From an uncultured Collinsella sp. (GTDB taxonomy: Bacteria; Actinomycetota; Coriobacteriia; Coriobacteriales; Coriobacteriaceae): a stretch of 17,118 bases of DNA. The stretch is from assembly GCA_937950415.1 (NCBI GenBank), contig CALFDL010000026.1, forward strand, positions 1 to 17,118, given 5' to 3'. Positions 7,062-13,702 of this stretch are shown one piece after another (positions within the stretch are counted from its first letter, which is position 1; every line of letters starts with the position of its first letter). The notes beneath the pieces were generated by a model. It did no database searches and was not told where the DNA came from. It saw nothing but the letters and a program-made list of their open reading frames with translations. The translations under genes and the position numbers were made by a program.

Positions 7062-8375
7062 TTAGCGCCCGGGGGCCAGGATCACCAGCGCGTCGTGCTC
7101 AAAGGGATGCTGAGCCACGCGCACGGTGCCGTCACCATTATCGCGGACGGGCAGCTTGGCGATGCGCTTGTCCTCCATGTCGAGGACCGTCGCCGTCCAG
7201 CCGCGCGCGCCGTCGAGCTTAAACTTGAGCGCCGTGGTGCGCGGCAGGTACGTGACGACGCGATCGCCAACGCGCGCCACACGAATGGCCTCGCGCGCGT
7301 CATCGAGGAGCTCCTGCGCCGGAACCACGGCAAGCGCGTCGTCGGCAGCCGTGGCACCCAGGCCGGCAAGCACATGCTCAATCGCGCCAAAGTCCCACAC
7401 GCCCGCAAACTGCAGGCACTCTTGCCAGCGGAACGGCATGTCGAAGCCCTCGCCCAGCACCGAGCCTTGGCTGCGCGATGTCTGCCAGTTCCAAACGCCG
7501 TGTGCGCCGTAAGTTACGCCGGCACTGGCGCCGGCAAGAATCGACGACCATACGCTCGCGCGGCAATCCTGCGCGGTGAAGCGCCAGTACACATTGCGCG
7601 ACGCACCCATCTGCTCGTAACAAGGCTCAGAGTTGACCATCGGCTTTTTAGGGTAGTTGGCGATAAAGTCCTGCGGCAGACGCCATGCCTCGGGCTGGCC
7701 CTCGTAGTTGTGGCCGGGCTGGAACATATAAAAGTCCAGACGGTCCAGATACTGCGCCGGAATGGTGCGATTGCCGCGATTGATATGCATGGTGCGCAAC
7801 GCGTCGGGCGCGCGCTTAACGACCTCGTCGAGGGCGTCCTCGTAATAGGTGATCGCCTCGTCGCCGGCAAAGTCGGTATCGCCCGTCACCACGTAGACGG
7901 GGTCGAACTCGCCCAGGTTCTCGACGACGCGGGCAACGTGGGCACGGACCTCCTCACGCGGCATAACCTCGGCGCCGCAACGCTCGGCGATCTTGGCACC
8001 CCAGGTACCGGGCACGTAGTTGCACCACATAAGCACGAGCGCCGGACGGATGCCGTGCTCGACGGCCGCGCGGCACATGGCGGCGGCGCGGTCCCAATAT
8101 GCCTGGTTGGGACGGGACCAATCAAAGTGCACGCCGTCCTCGCTGGCATAGGGCCAAATACCCAGGTCGGGGCAGCAGCGGTCCCACTGCGGCAGCGTGT
8201 TGATCTGCAGCACATTCATGCCCTGCTCGGCACGGCGGGGCAGGTAGTAGTCCCAGTCATCCTCTGCAATGCTCGTAAATGCGCTCCAGCACGTATCGGC
8301 AAACCAGAAGAACGGTTTGCCCTCGCACAAAAAGCCGTCCTGGCGACCGTTGACGGTCAGCTTTCCCAAACTCAT
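7062..8375 (-). CDS. DUF4038 glycoside hydrolase (GH140 / apiosidase-like), cytoplasmic
   Basis: A protein of 437 residues from the ATG at 8375, chosen over the ATG at 8381 because AAAGGA is 7 nt upstream of the former and too close to the latter. The start KLTVNGRQDGFLCEGKPFF with FWFADTCW is the hallmark of DUF4038 TIM-barrel glycosidases, whose characterised members include GH140 apiosidase. Other family segments: VTGDTDF near residue 165, the strand HINRGNRTIP, FYMFQPGHNY, PMVNSEPCYE (about 246-254, likely carrying the catalytic Glu), and AGASAGVTYGAHGVWNW. The last 90 residues form the usual beta-sandwich tail. There is no signal peptide, so it should act on imported substrate. Second gene of the permease operon. 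The specificity is unknown. Confidence 0.88.
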   Translation of the reverse strand: MSLGKLTVNGRQDGFLCEGKPFFWFADTCWSAFTSIAEDDWDYYLPRRAEQGMNVLQINTLPQWDRCCPDLGIWPYASEDGVHFDWSRPNQAYWDRAAAMCRAAVEHGIRPALVLMWCNYVPGTWGAKIAERCGAEVMPREEVRAHVARVVENLGEFDPVYVVTGDTDFAGDEAITYYEDALDEVVKRAPDALRTMHINRGNRTIPAQYLDRLDFYMFQPGHNYEGQPEAWRLPQDFIANYPKKPMVNSEPCYEQMGASRNVYWRFTAQDCRASVWSSILAGASAGVTYGAHGVWNWQTSRSQGSVLGEGFDMPFRWQECLQFAGVWDFGAIEHVLAGLGATAADDALAVVPAQELLDDAREAIRVARVGDRVVTYLPRTTALKFKLDGARGWTATVLDMEDKRIAKLPVRDNGDGTVRVAQHPFEHDALVILAPGR

Positions 8376-8414
8376 CTGCATGTCCTTTCGTTTGATAAAG
8401 GATTTGCGAACCGC

Positions 8415-8452
8415 CGGGGGCTTTCGCGGTAACCCCGTGCGAAAAGCCCCCG
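8415..8452 (-). other. Leader hairpin upstream of the DUF4038 gene
   Basis: GGGGGCTTTCGC on the plus strand pairs with GCGAAAAGCCCCC across an 11-nt loop, giving a 13-bp stem with one bulged A. It lies in the 5' leader of the glycosidase gene, about 40 nt before its start and after the permease terminator. No U-tract follows. It could be a 5' mRNA stabiliser or processing site setting the ratio of permease to glycosidase expression. Confidence 0.45.
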
Positions 8453-8511
8453 CCGCTTGGCAAACCCTCGCGGGCGAATCCCGTCCGCCCCATCAGTCTA
8501 CCTTGCAAGAA

Positions 8512-8543
8512 GGGCCCCGCCGGGCTTACGCCTGACGGGGCCC
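8512..8543 (-). terminator. Probable terminator after the PTS permease gene
   Basis: An 8-bp GGGCCCCG/CGGGGCCC stem with further partial pairing inside lies 41 nt after the TAA of the permease gene. On the minus strand it is followed by TTCTTG, a short imperfect U-tract. It probably reduces rather than abolishes read-through to the glycosidase gene. Confidence 0.6.
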
Positions 8544-8584
8544 TGTCGTGTAGGTGAGGTCATATGTGACCGAACGGTTTGGCC

Positions 8585-10012
8585 TTAGGCCTCCATCTCG
8601 GCGAGTTCCTCCTTGGAGAAGCCGCAGGCAAAGACGACGGCAGCGGCGATGACAAAGGAGATTGCCATACCAACGATAGCCCAGACGGTGTTCATCTGGC
8701 CACCCTGCAGGTAGTTGGTGAAGACCAGGAAGTTGGACGCACCGCCTGCGAGGTAGTAGGTAACACCCATGAGGCCGGAGAACACAGCACCGATGGCACC
8801 GCCGATGAACATGCCGAGCATGGTGCGACGGAAGCGCATGAGGATACCGAAGAGCGCGGGCTCGGTGACGCCGCCGGCGATGGCGGAGATGACGTAACCG
8901 ATGGCGAGAGACTTCTCGTCGGGGTTCTTCATCTTGAGGAAGGCACCGAAGGCGCAGCCCCAGACAGCGGCCATAGCGCAGTTGGTGGAAACGAAGACGA
9001 AGGGATCGTAGCCGGCAGCGATGATCTGAACCTGAGCGAGCAGGATGACGGGCATGTGCATGCCGCAGACCACGAAGAGCTGCCAGAAGGCACCGAGGAC
9101 GGCCATGACGATCAGGATACCGATGCCGCCAAGGTCAGCAAGGCCGAAGAGGGCGTTAGCGATCAGCGTACCGATCTCGTTGCCGATCGGGGCGAGGACG
9201 ATGAAGGCGATGGGGATGGTGACGATCATGGTGCAGAACGGCGTGAAGACCGTGGAGAGCACGTCGGGCATGACCTTCTTAAAGAACTTCTCGATGAAGT
9301 AGAGGACGGGCACCGAAAGGATGATCGGCAGGACGGACTGCTGATAGTTGGCAGCGGCGATCTGGATGCCGTAGACGGAGATGATTCCGCCGCCCTCCTG
9401 GGTGGCGACGCTCACCACGGAAGGAGCCATGAGGGCGCCACCGAGCAGCATGCCGAGCACGGGGCTGGCGCCGAGCTTCTTAGCCGCGGCATAACCCAGG
9501 TAGATGGGGATAAAGGTGAACGTGGCCTCGTACAGCGTGGTGTAGAGGAACGTATAGGTCGGGTCGTCGGCCGAGAGCACACCGAGCATGGTGGGGCCGA
9601 GGACGGCCGCGATGGTACGGAACAGACCGCCGGCCATGAGCAGCGGGATGAGCTGGGTCATGGAGCCCGACAGATAGTCAAGGATGATGTTCGGCAGGTT
9701 CTTGAGCTCGAACTTCTGCTTGGAAGCATCGAGGTTCTCGTCGACGGCGGCACCCTGCTTGACGCCGGAGATGGCAACGAACTCGGCGAGCACCTTGGGC
9801 ACGTTCTGGCCGATGATGACCTGGAGCTGGCTGCCGGCGAACTGGCATCCCAGAACACCCTTGACCTTCTTGATCTTCTCCACGTCGGCCTTGTTGTTGT
9901 CCTTGAGCGTCAGACGCAGGCGCGTCATGCAGTTGGTGGCGACGGAAACATTCTCCGCACCGCCCACGAGCTCGAGGACATCGGTGGCAATCTGCTTGTT
10001 ATCTACTGCCAT
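8585..10012 (-). CDS. PTS sugar permease, EIIBC fused (glucose/beta-glucoside family)
   Basis: A protein of 475 residues from the ATG at 10012 (GGAGGGG upstream); an ATG at 10027 lies ahead of this ribosome site and is rejected. Residues 1-85 are an EIIB domain with the phosphorylated Cys in TNCMTRLRL (Cys28). From about residue 105 to the end is a multi-helix EIIC membrane domain with the family segments YQQSVLPIILSVPVLY, TMIVTIPIAFIVLAPIG and GVTEPALFGILMRFRRTM. It imports and phosphorylates a sugar at the cytoplasmic membrane. There is no EIIA domain at the C terminus and no EIIA gene in the window, so a EIIA encoded elsewhere must supply phosphate. The pattern fits beta-glucoside or trehalose/sucrose-type permeases; the exact sugar is unknown. 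First gene of the minus-strand sugar operon. Confidence 0.92.
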   Translation of the reverse strand: MAVDNKQIATDVLELVGGAENVSVATNCMTRLRLTLKDNNKADVEKIKKVKGVLGCQFAGSQLQVIIGQNVPKVLAEFVAISGVKQGAAVDENLDASKQKFELKNLPNIILDYLSGSMTQLIPLLMAGGLFRTIAAVLGPTMLGVLSADDPTYTFLYTTLYEATFTFIPIYLGYAAAKKLGASPVLGMLLGGALMAPSVVSVATQEGGGIISVYGIQIAAANYQQSVLPIILSVPVLYFIEKFFKKVMPDVLSTVFTPFCTMIVTIPIAFIVLAPIGNEIGTLIANALFGLADLGGIGILIVMAVLGAFWQLFVVCGMHMPVILLAQVQIIAAGYDPFVFVSTNCAMAAVWGCAFGAFLKMKNPDEKSLAIGYVISAIAGGVTEPALFGILMRFRRTMLGMFIGGAIGAVFSGLMGVTYYLAGGASNFLVFTNYLQGGQMNTVWAIVGMAISFVIAAAVVFACGFSKEELAEMEA

Positions 10013-10035
10013 GGGACCCCTCCCCATATCTTCGT

Positions 10036-10061
10036 GTGCCAGCCCCCTTGGGCTTAGGCAC
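10036..10061 (-). other. Leader hairpin upstream of the PTS permease
   Basis: GTGCC/GGCAC and AGCCC/GGGCT pair around a CCTT loop with a 2-nt bulge, just before the ribosome site of the permease gene. It may affect translation. It does not match the consensus I know for the RNA antiterminator sites of BglG/LicT-type regulation. Confidence 0.4.
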
Positions 10062-10076
10062 GCCTTTGGCCCGGCG

Positions 10077-10082
10077 ACTATA
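10077..10082 (-). promoter_or_regulatory. Candidate -10 box for the permease operon
   Basis: TATAGT on the minus strand, 65 nt before the permease ATG. No good -35 lies 16-18 nt upstream, which would suit an activated or regulator-dependent promoter. The GTAAAC/GTTTAC sites begin about 37 nt further upstream. Confidence 0.3.
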
Positions 10083-10118
10083 ACCCCTTACGGTTGCCGG
10101 ACCCTTGGATACGCTTTT

Positions 10119-10160
10119 GTAAACAAGGTGTTTACTGAACGTTTACGGGCTTTAGTTTAC
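10119..10160. promoter_or_regulatory. GTAAAC/GTTTAC operator cluster upstream of the permease
   Basis: GTAAACAAGGTGTTTAC (10119-10135) is a perfect 7-bp inverted repeat with a 3-nt centre. Two further GTTTAC half-sites follow at 10141-10146 and 10155-10160. The first three half-sites are spaced 11 bp apart, close to one helical turn. Such an array is typical of a binding site for a dimeric sugar regulator. The same core recurs on the esterase side of the intergenic region. Confidence 0.6.
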
Positions 10161-10356
10161 ACGGAGCGCCGAATTTATGGCAATTTTGCCGTCTACAGTC
10201 CGGTGAACGGTAGGAAATCGGGGGTGAACGTATTTGAATGGCGGGAAATGGTCTCTTTGACCCTCTATTGATATATAGCCATTTACGTGGGATTTTATTT
10301 TGATGAACACCTCACTGATCTGTTAACTCATCAACAGAATCCCTGCTAGAAGCTAG

Positions 10357-10370
10357 TAAACATATGTTTA
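10357..10370. promoter_or_regulatory. Palindromic operator candidate TAAACATATGTTTA
   Basis: A perfect 14-bp palindrome in the AT-rich part of the divergent intergenic region, sharing TAAACA/TGTTTA with the sites at 10119 and 10439. Its centre is 83 bp, close to eight helical turns, from the centre of the next palindrome. A lone GTTTAC at 10398-10403 lies between them. Confidence 0.55.
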
Positions 10371-10438
10371 GTAGCTCACGACGTGTTCAATTTTGCCGTT
10401 TACCGAGTTCATCTGGTTATTCTTCAATTCTAGATTAC

Positions 10439-10454
10439 ACTAAACATGTTTAGT
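10439..10454. promoter_or_regulatory. Palindromic operator candidate ACTAAACATGTTTAGT
   Basis: A perfect 16-bp palindrome 48 bp upstream of the esterase start, extended by TAC and TGTA on the flanks. Its position suits repression of the plus-strand promoter. The core matches the other two palindromes, so one regulator probably controls both divergent units. Confidence 0.6.
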
Positions 10455-10461
10455 TTGTATT

Positions 10462-10486
10462 GCCGCAGATGCCAGGCATTCGCGGC
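10462..10486 (+). other. 5' UTR hairpin before the esterase gene
   Basis: GCCGC/GCGGC and ATGCC/GGCAT form two stacked stems around a single-base loop, directly before the GGGAGG ribosome site. As RNA the inner loop would have to open. It could equally be a DNA palindrome bound by a protein. Confidence 0.35.
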
Positions 10487-10502
10487 GTAAGGGAGGCAGC
10501 TC

Positions 10503-11840
10503 ATGGAGCTCAAATTGTGTACCTACGCAACCGTCACCACCTTGGGCGACTTTGGCCCCTGGATCAGCAAGGTCGTACTCGACCTGCCCTGCACCGTGCG
10601 CGCCAACGACATCGACGCGAACACCTTCCATATATATGTAGAGCGTCACGAGCGCTCGGGCGAGGTTCTGATGCGCAAGGAGCGCGGCGCCGACCATGCC
10701 GCGCCCTCCGTGGGTTACATCGACATTCTCGCCGCATATCCGTGCGACGAGAACGGACGTAAGCTCGCCGTGGGCACCCATGTGGCGCTCGAGGTCGCCG
10801 AGCAGCGCCTGACCAAGACCATCGAAGGCGGCGTCATGGGCTCGCGCATGCTCGATGACCAGCTGCGCATCACGCAGCTCACAGCTCTTCCCGGCAACGA
10901 CGGCGACGATCCCACCTGCGGCCTGGTCTTCGACACCTGCCGTGGCGACATCTGCCCCGCGCTCAAAGGCTGGAGCAACGCCACGCAAAAGACCGCCGTC
11001 GACGGCATCGCGCTCGAATACGGCTTCTTTGAGCCCAGCTTTAAGGCCGAAGACTCGGCATGCTTCAACCCCTTTGCGCCCGAGGCGACGGTCGTGCCCC
11101 AAAAGGCACCGCTCGTGGTGTATCTGCACGGCGCCGGCGAGGGCAAGGGCGCCACGCAAGGCGAAGGCGCTACGCGCGCCTATATCGGCAACCGCGTGAC
11201 GGCCATTAGCCAGGCGCAGATCCAGCGCTACTTTGGCGGCTTTGCCTGGGTGCTCGTGCCGCAGTCGCCCACGTTTTGGATGGACAACGGCGTCGAGCAA
11301 CTCGGTCGCTCCAACCAGAGCATCTACTCCTCCGTGCTCAAGGCGCTTATCGACGAGTTTGTCGCCGAGCATGCCGACCGCATCGACACCGACCGCATCG
11401 TGGTCGCCGGTCTTTCCAACGGCGGCTTTATGACCCTGCGCCTGTGCGCCGACTACCCCGATTTCTTCGCCGCGGGCCTTCCCTGCTGCGCCCCGTGGTA
11501 CAACGCCACGGACGAGGACGTGGCCGCGCTCGCCAAGACGCCGCTGTGGTTTACGCACTCCAAGGGCGACGAGCTTGTGTCACCGCAACAGACCGTGCTG
11601 CCGCTCACGGCGCGCCTGCGCGATGCCGGCGCCAACGTGCACCTCACCTACTTTAGCCATGTCGAAGACCTGACCGGCGTGTATCGCGAAGCCGACGGCT
11701 CGGCCAAAAAGACGTTCAACCACGGCGTGTGGATCCACCAATTCAACGACCTGTGTTATCAAGACTTCGACGGGGGCAACGTACTCATCGACGGCGAGCC
11801 GGTGGGCTGCTGGGAGTGGTCGGCCAGGGTTTCGAGGTAA
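10503..11840 (+). CDS. Alpha/beta-hydrolase esterase (prolyl-oligopeptidase / PHB-depolymerase-like)
   Basis: A protein of 445 residues; ATG at 10503 preceded by GGGAGG. Residues 1 to about 140 form a beta-rich N-terminal domain, followed by the hydrolase domain. Catalytic features: oxyanion segment LVVYLHGAGEG (about 204-214), nucleophile Ser305 in VAGLSNGG, probable Asp356 in KGDELV, and probable His407 in FNHGVW. This is the layout of secreted carbohydrate esterases and peptidases with a POP-like fold, but there is no signal peptide, so it should be cytoplasmic. Next to the permease and glycosidase it would plausibly remove acyl groups from an imported glycoside; a peptidase role cannot be excluded. 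It is divergent from the permease and shares the GTTTAC-type operators. Confidence 0.85.
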   Translation: MELKLCTYATVTTLGDFGPWISKVVLDLPCTVRANDIDANTFHIYVERHERSGEVLMRKERGADHAAPSVGYIDILAAYPCDENGRKLAVGTHVALEVAEQRLTKTIEGGVMGSRMLDDQLRITQLTALPGNDGDDPTCGLVFDTCRGDICPALKGWSNATQKTAVDGIALEYGFFEPSFKAEDSACFNPFAPEATVVPQKAPLVVYLHGAGEGKGATQGEGATRAYIGNRVTAISQAQIQRYFGGFAWVLVPQSPTFWMDNGVEQLGRSNQSIYSSVLKALIDEFVAEHADRIDTDRIVVAGLSNGGFMTLRLCADYPDFFAAGLPCCAPWYNATDEDVAALAKTPLWFTHSKGDELVSPQQTVLPLTARLRDAGANVHLTYFSHVEDLTGVYREADGSAKKTFNHGVWIHQFNDLCYQDFDGGNVLIDGEPVGCWEWSARVSR

Positions 11841-11852
11841 CCATCCCATCGG

Positions 11853-11975
11853 GGGCTCTGACCTTTAGTTTTGTAAACGTCCTCGCGCATGAGCCCCGCT
11901 TATCCTGCTCCTTCGGAGCATCGGATAAGCGGGGCTCGCGCTGCGGAATGTTTACAAAACTAAAGGTCAGAGCCC
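11853..11975. repeat. Nested-palindrome element D
   Basis: The outer arms are a perfect 26-bp inverted repeat (11853-11878 with 11950-11975) containing GACCTTTAGTTTTGTAAAC. Inside is a perfect 15-bp inverted repeat (11891-11905 with 11923-11937, GAGCCCCGCTTATCC). Innermost is TGCTC-CTTCGG-AGCA, a C(UUCG)G-type tetraloop if transcribed. No U-tract follows either arm. The plan, outer inverted repeat around an inner hairpin, parallels copy A, with unrelated sequence. It lies between the esterase (12 nt after its stop) and the DUF1593 gene. The outer arms end in GTAAAC/GTTTAC, the same hexamer as the operator sites. Confidence 0.85.
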
Positions 11976-12106
11976 TCTAAGTTAACGTTGTTCGAAACGC
12001 TGGTCGGCCGCTTCCGGCGGGCCGCCGGGTCGCGGGCGATGGGGGCGTGGGCCCCGTCTTGCCTTGCGCGTAACTGGCTGAATTGATTTTGATTGGAGCT
12101 GTTCCT

Positions 12107-13618
12107 ATGTCCCAGAAGTTGACTCGAGTGATTGTTACCACTGATATGGAAGTCGATGATATGAACTCGCTTGTTCATTTGGCTCTGTATCTCAACTTGC
12201 TTGATGTTCAGGCTGTGGTGTATACGGCTTCGCAGTATCACTTTCTTGGGGATGGGGTTCATACGCTCGGCGAGGTGAATTCGCATTGGCGGACCAAAGG
12301 GCGGCGCTCTTATGAGTGGGCTGTTGTGCCTCATGAACCCGATCCACTGGCAGGGGAGCTTCGTGAGTATCGTCCGTTTCCCGAGCATTGGATTGAGAGC
12401 CTCTGGAGCAATGAATATGCCCAGGCTTGGCCGCAGTTGCAGGCAAATGCGGCCGCTGCCGGTGAGCCGCCGTTTCCCACGCCCGCCCAGATGATCGAGC
12501 GCACCTTTGTGGGAAATGTTGCCTTTGAGGGTGATGTGACTGAGGAAACTGAGGGGTCTCGCGTAATTGCGCAGGCGATTTTGGATGATGATCCGTGTAC
12601 GTTATGGCTGCTCAGCTGGGGTGGCATGAACACCATCGTTCGCGCCCTGATGAGTATTGCCGAGCGTTATCGCGCCACACCCGAGTGGCCCGCCGTGCAG
12701 CAGCGGGTCTATCAGAAGGTGCGCGTTATGGGCGTTGCCGATGGCGTGGGGCAGGACAACTCGTGGCTCGACCATGGACGTGAGCTCTTTCCCGAGCTCA
12801 TCTTTTGGCGTACGCCCTATATGTATGGCAACTATTTCGACGCCAAAACAGCTCAGCCCGATACGCTCCCGCTGTTTAAGGCTCCTTGGCCTGAGCGGAA
12901 TCTCACGCAGGGCAACGGACCCCTCATGGCACGCTATATGCTCTATGGCGATGGTAAGGTCTACGAAAACGAGCCCGAGCGCTTTCAGTTTGGCAAGCAT
13001 GCCCGTCTGGATTGGGGCCTGGAAGGCATGCCCGCGGTGCAGTTTGAGCGCGGCGATTTTATGGCCGAAGGCGACAGCATGACCTATATTCCGCTGCTTC
13101 CGTTTGGCCTGCGCGGTATCGACGACCGCGACTTCGATACGCTGCTGGGCCGCATGTTTTTTGATGGGCATCCCGATGCGAACGCGCCCGCCGGTTTTGC
13201 CTCCATCGGCACGCCCACAGACGACAATCTCAATCCCTATCTGCGTGCCTATCAGGAAGACTTTGCCGCCCGCGCGCAATGGTGTGCCCATGATCCGGCA
13301 GCCTGCTCGCATCCGGCGCATGTTGTCGAGGTCACGGCCGACCGCAGCGCCACAGCCGGCGAGCGCGTCAACCTTACAGCGACCATCGTCGACCCCGACG
13401 GCAAGGGCTTCGATGCACATTGGGATGTGGCCGTAGACCCATCGAGCTATGCAGGCGTCCAGGATCTGTCGCTGTGGCAAGAATGCACGGTAGGCACCGC
13501 TTTCATCGTGCCCGCCGACGCACGACCCGGCGACCACTTCGTGCTCACCCTCACCGTGCAGACGCGCGCCGAGCGCCCCTGCACCCGCTACGCCCAGATC
13601 GCCGTAACCGTGGCATAG
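12107..13618 (+). CDS. DUF1593 nucleoside-hydrolase-like protein with C-terminal Ig-like domain
   Basis: A protein of 503 residues from the ATG at 12107 (GGAG 8 nt upstream); a TTG at 12083 is in frame but lacks a ribosome site. Residues 5-20 (RVIVTTDMEVDDMNS) are the Asp-rich metal and ribose-binding strand of the nucleoside-hydrolase fold as modified in DUF1593. LWLLSWGGMNTIVRAL and the MGVADGVGQDNSWL region also fit that family. From about residue 400 (VVEVTADRSATAGERVNLTA) a beta-sandwich domain follows, as in DUF1593 proteins linked to plant polysaccharide breakdown. There is no signal peptide. It probably cleaves an N- or O-glycosidic bond; the substrate is unknown. The first 100 codons use many more A/T-ending codons than the 3' half and than neighbouring genes. 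Confidence 0.85.
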   Translation: MSQKLTRVIVTTDMEVDDMNSLVHLALYLNLLDVQAVVYTASQYHFLGDGVHTLGEVNSHWRTKGRRSYEWAVVPHEPDPLAGELREYRPFPEHWIESLWSNEYAQAWPQLQANAAAAGEPPFPTPAQMIERTFVGNVAFEGDVTEETEGSRVIAQAILDDDPCTLWLLSWGGMNTIVRALMSIAERYRATPEWPAVQQRVYQKVRVMGVADGVGQDNSWLDHGRELFPELIFWRTPYMYGNYFDAKTAQPDTLPLFKAPWPERNLTQGNGPLMARYMLYGDGKVYENEPERFQFGKHARLDWGLEGMPAVQFERGDFMAEGDSMTYIPLLPFGLRGIDDRDFDTLLGRMFFDGHPDANAPAGFASIGTPTDDNLNPYLRAYQEDFAARAQWCAHDPAACSHPAHVVEVTADRSATAGERVNLTATIVDPDGKGFDAHWDVAVDPSSYAGVQDLSLWQECTVGTAFIVPADARPGDHFVLTLTVQTRAERPCTRYAQIAVTVA

Positions 13619-13702
13619 CAAGGACGGCGCCCACATTCGGCAGCCGCCGCATTCGACAAAGAGTGTCCCCAGGCGCCAAACGAGCGAGGATTTTTGGACA
13701 CC

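Noticed and set aside
7095..8432. Long open frame antisense to the DUF4038 gene
   Set aside because: Shadow of the real gene: no recognisable motif, and the opposite strand carries a full family signature.
8579..10057. Long open frame on the plus strand antisense to the permease (492 codons)
   Set aside because: Its translation is very rich in Asp, Glu, Gly and His with no domain, as expected from the antisense frame of a GC-rich gene. The minus strand encodes a clear EIIBC protein.
10036..10160. BglG/LicT-type RNA antiterminator or riboswitch in the permease leader
   Set aside because: The hairpin does not match the known antiterminator consensus and is not followed by an overlapping terminator; no known riboswitch fold was recognised.
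10440..11558. Minus-strand open frame antisense to the esterase
   Set aside because: The plus strand has the catalytic triad motifs and a good ribosome site; the antisense frame has neither.
11853..11975. Intrinsic terminator of the esterase gene
   Set aside because: The stems are long but no U-tract follows the inner or outer arms on either strand, so it is listed as a repeat instead; a 3' end there remains possible.
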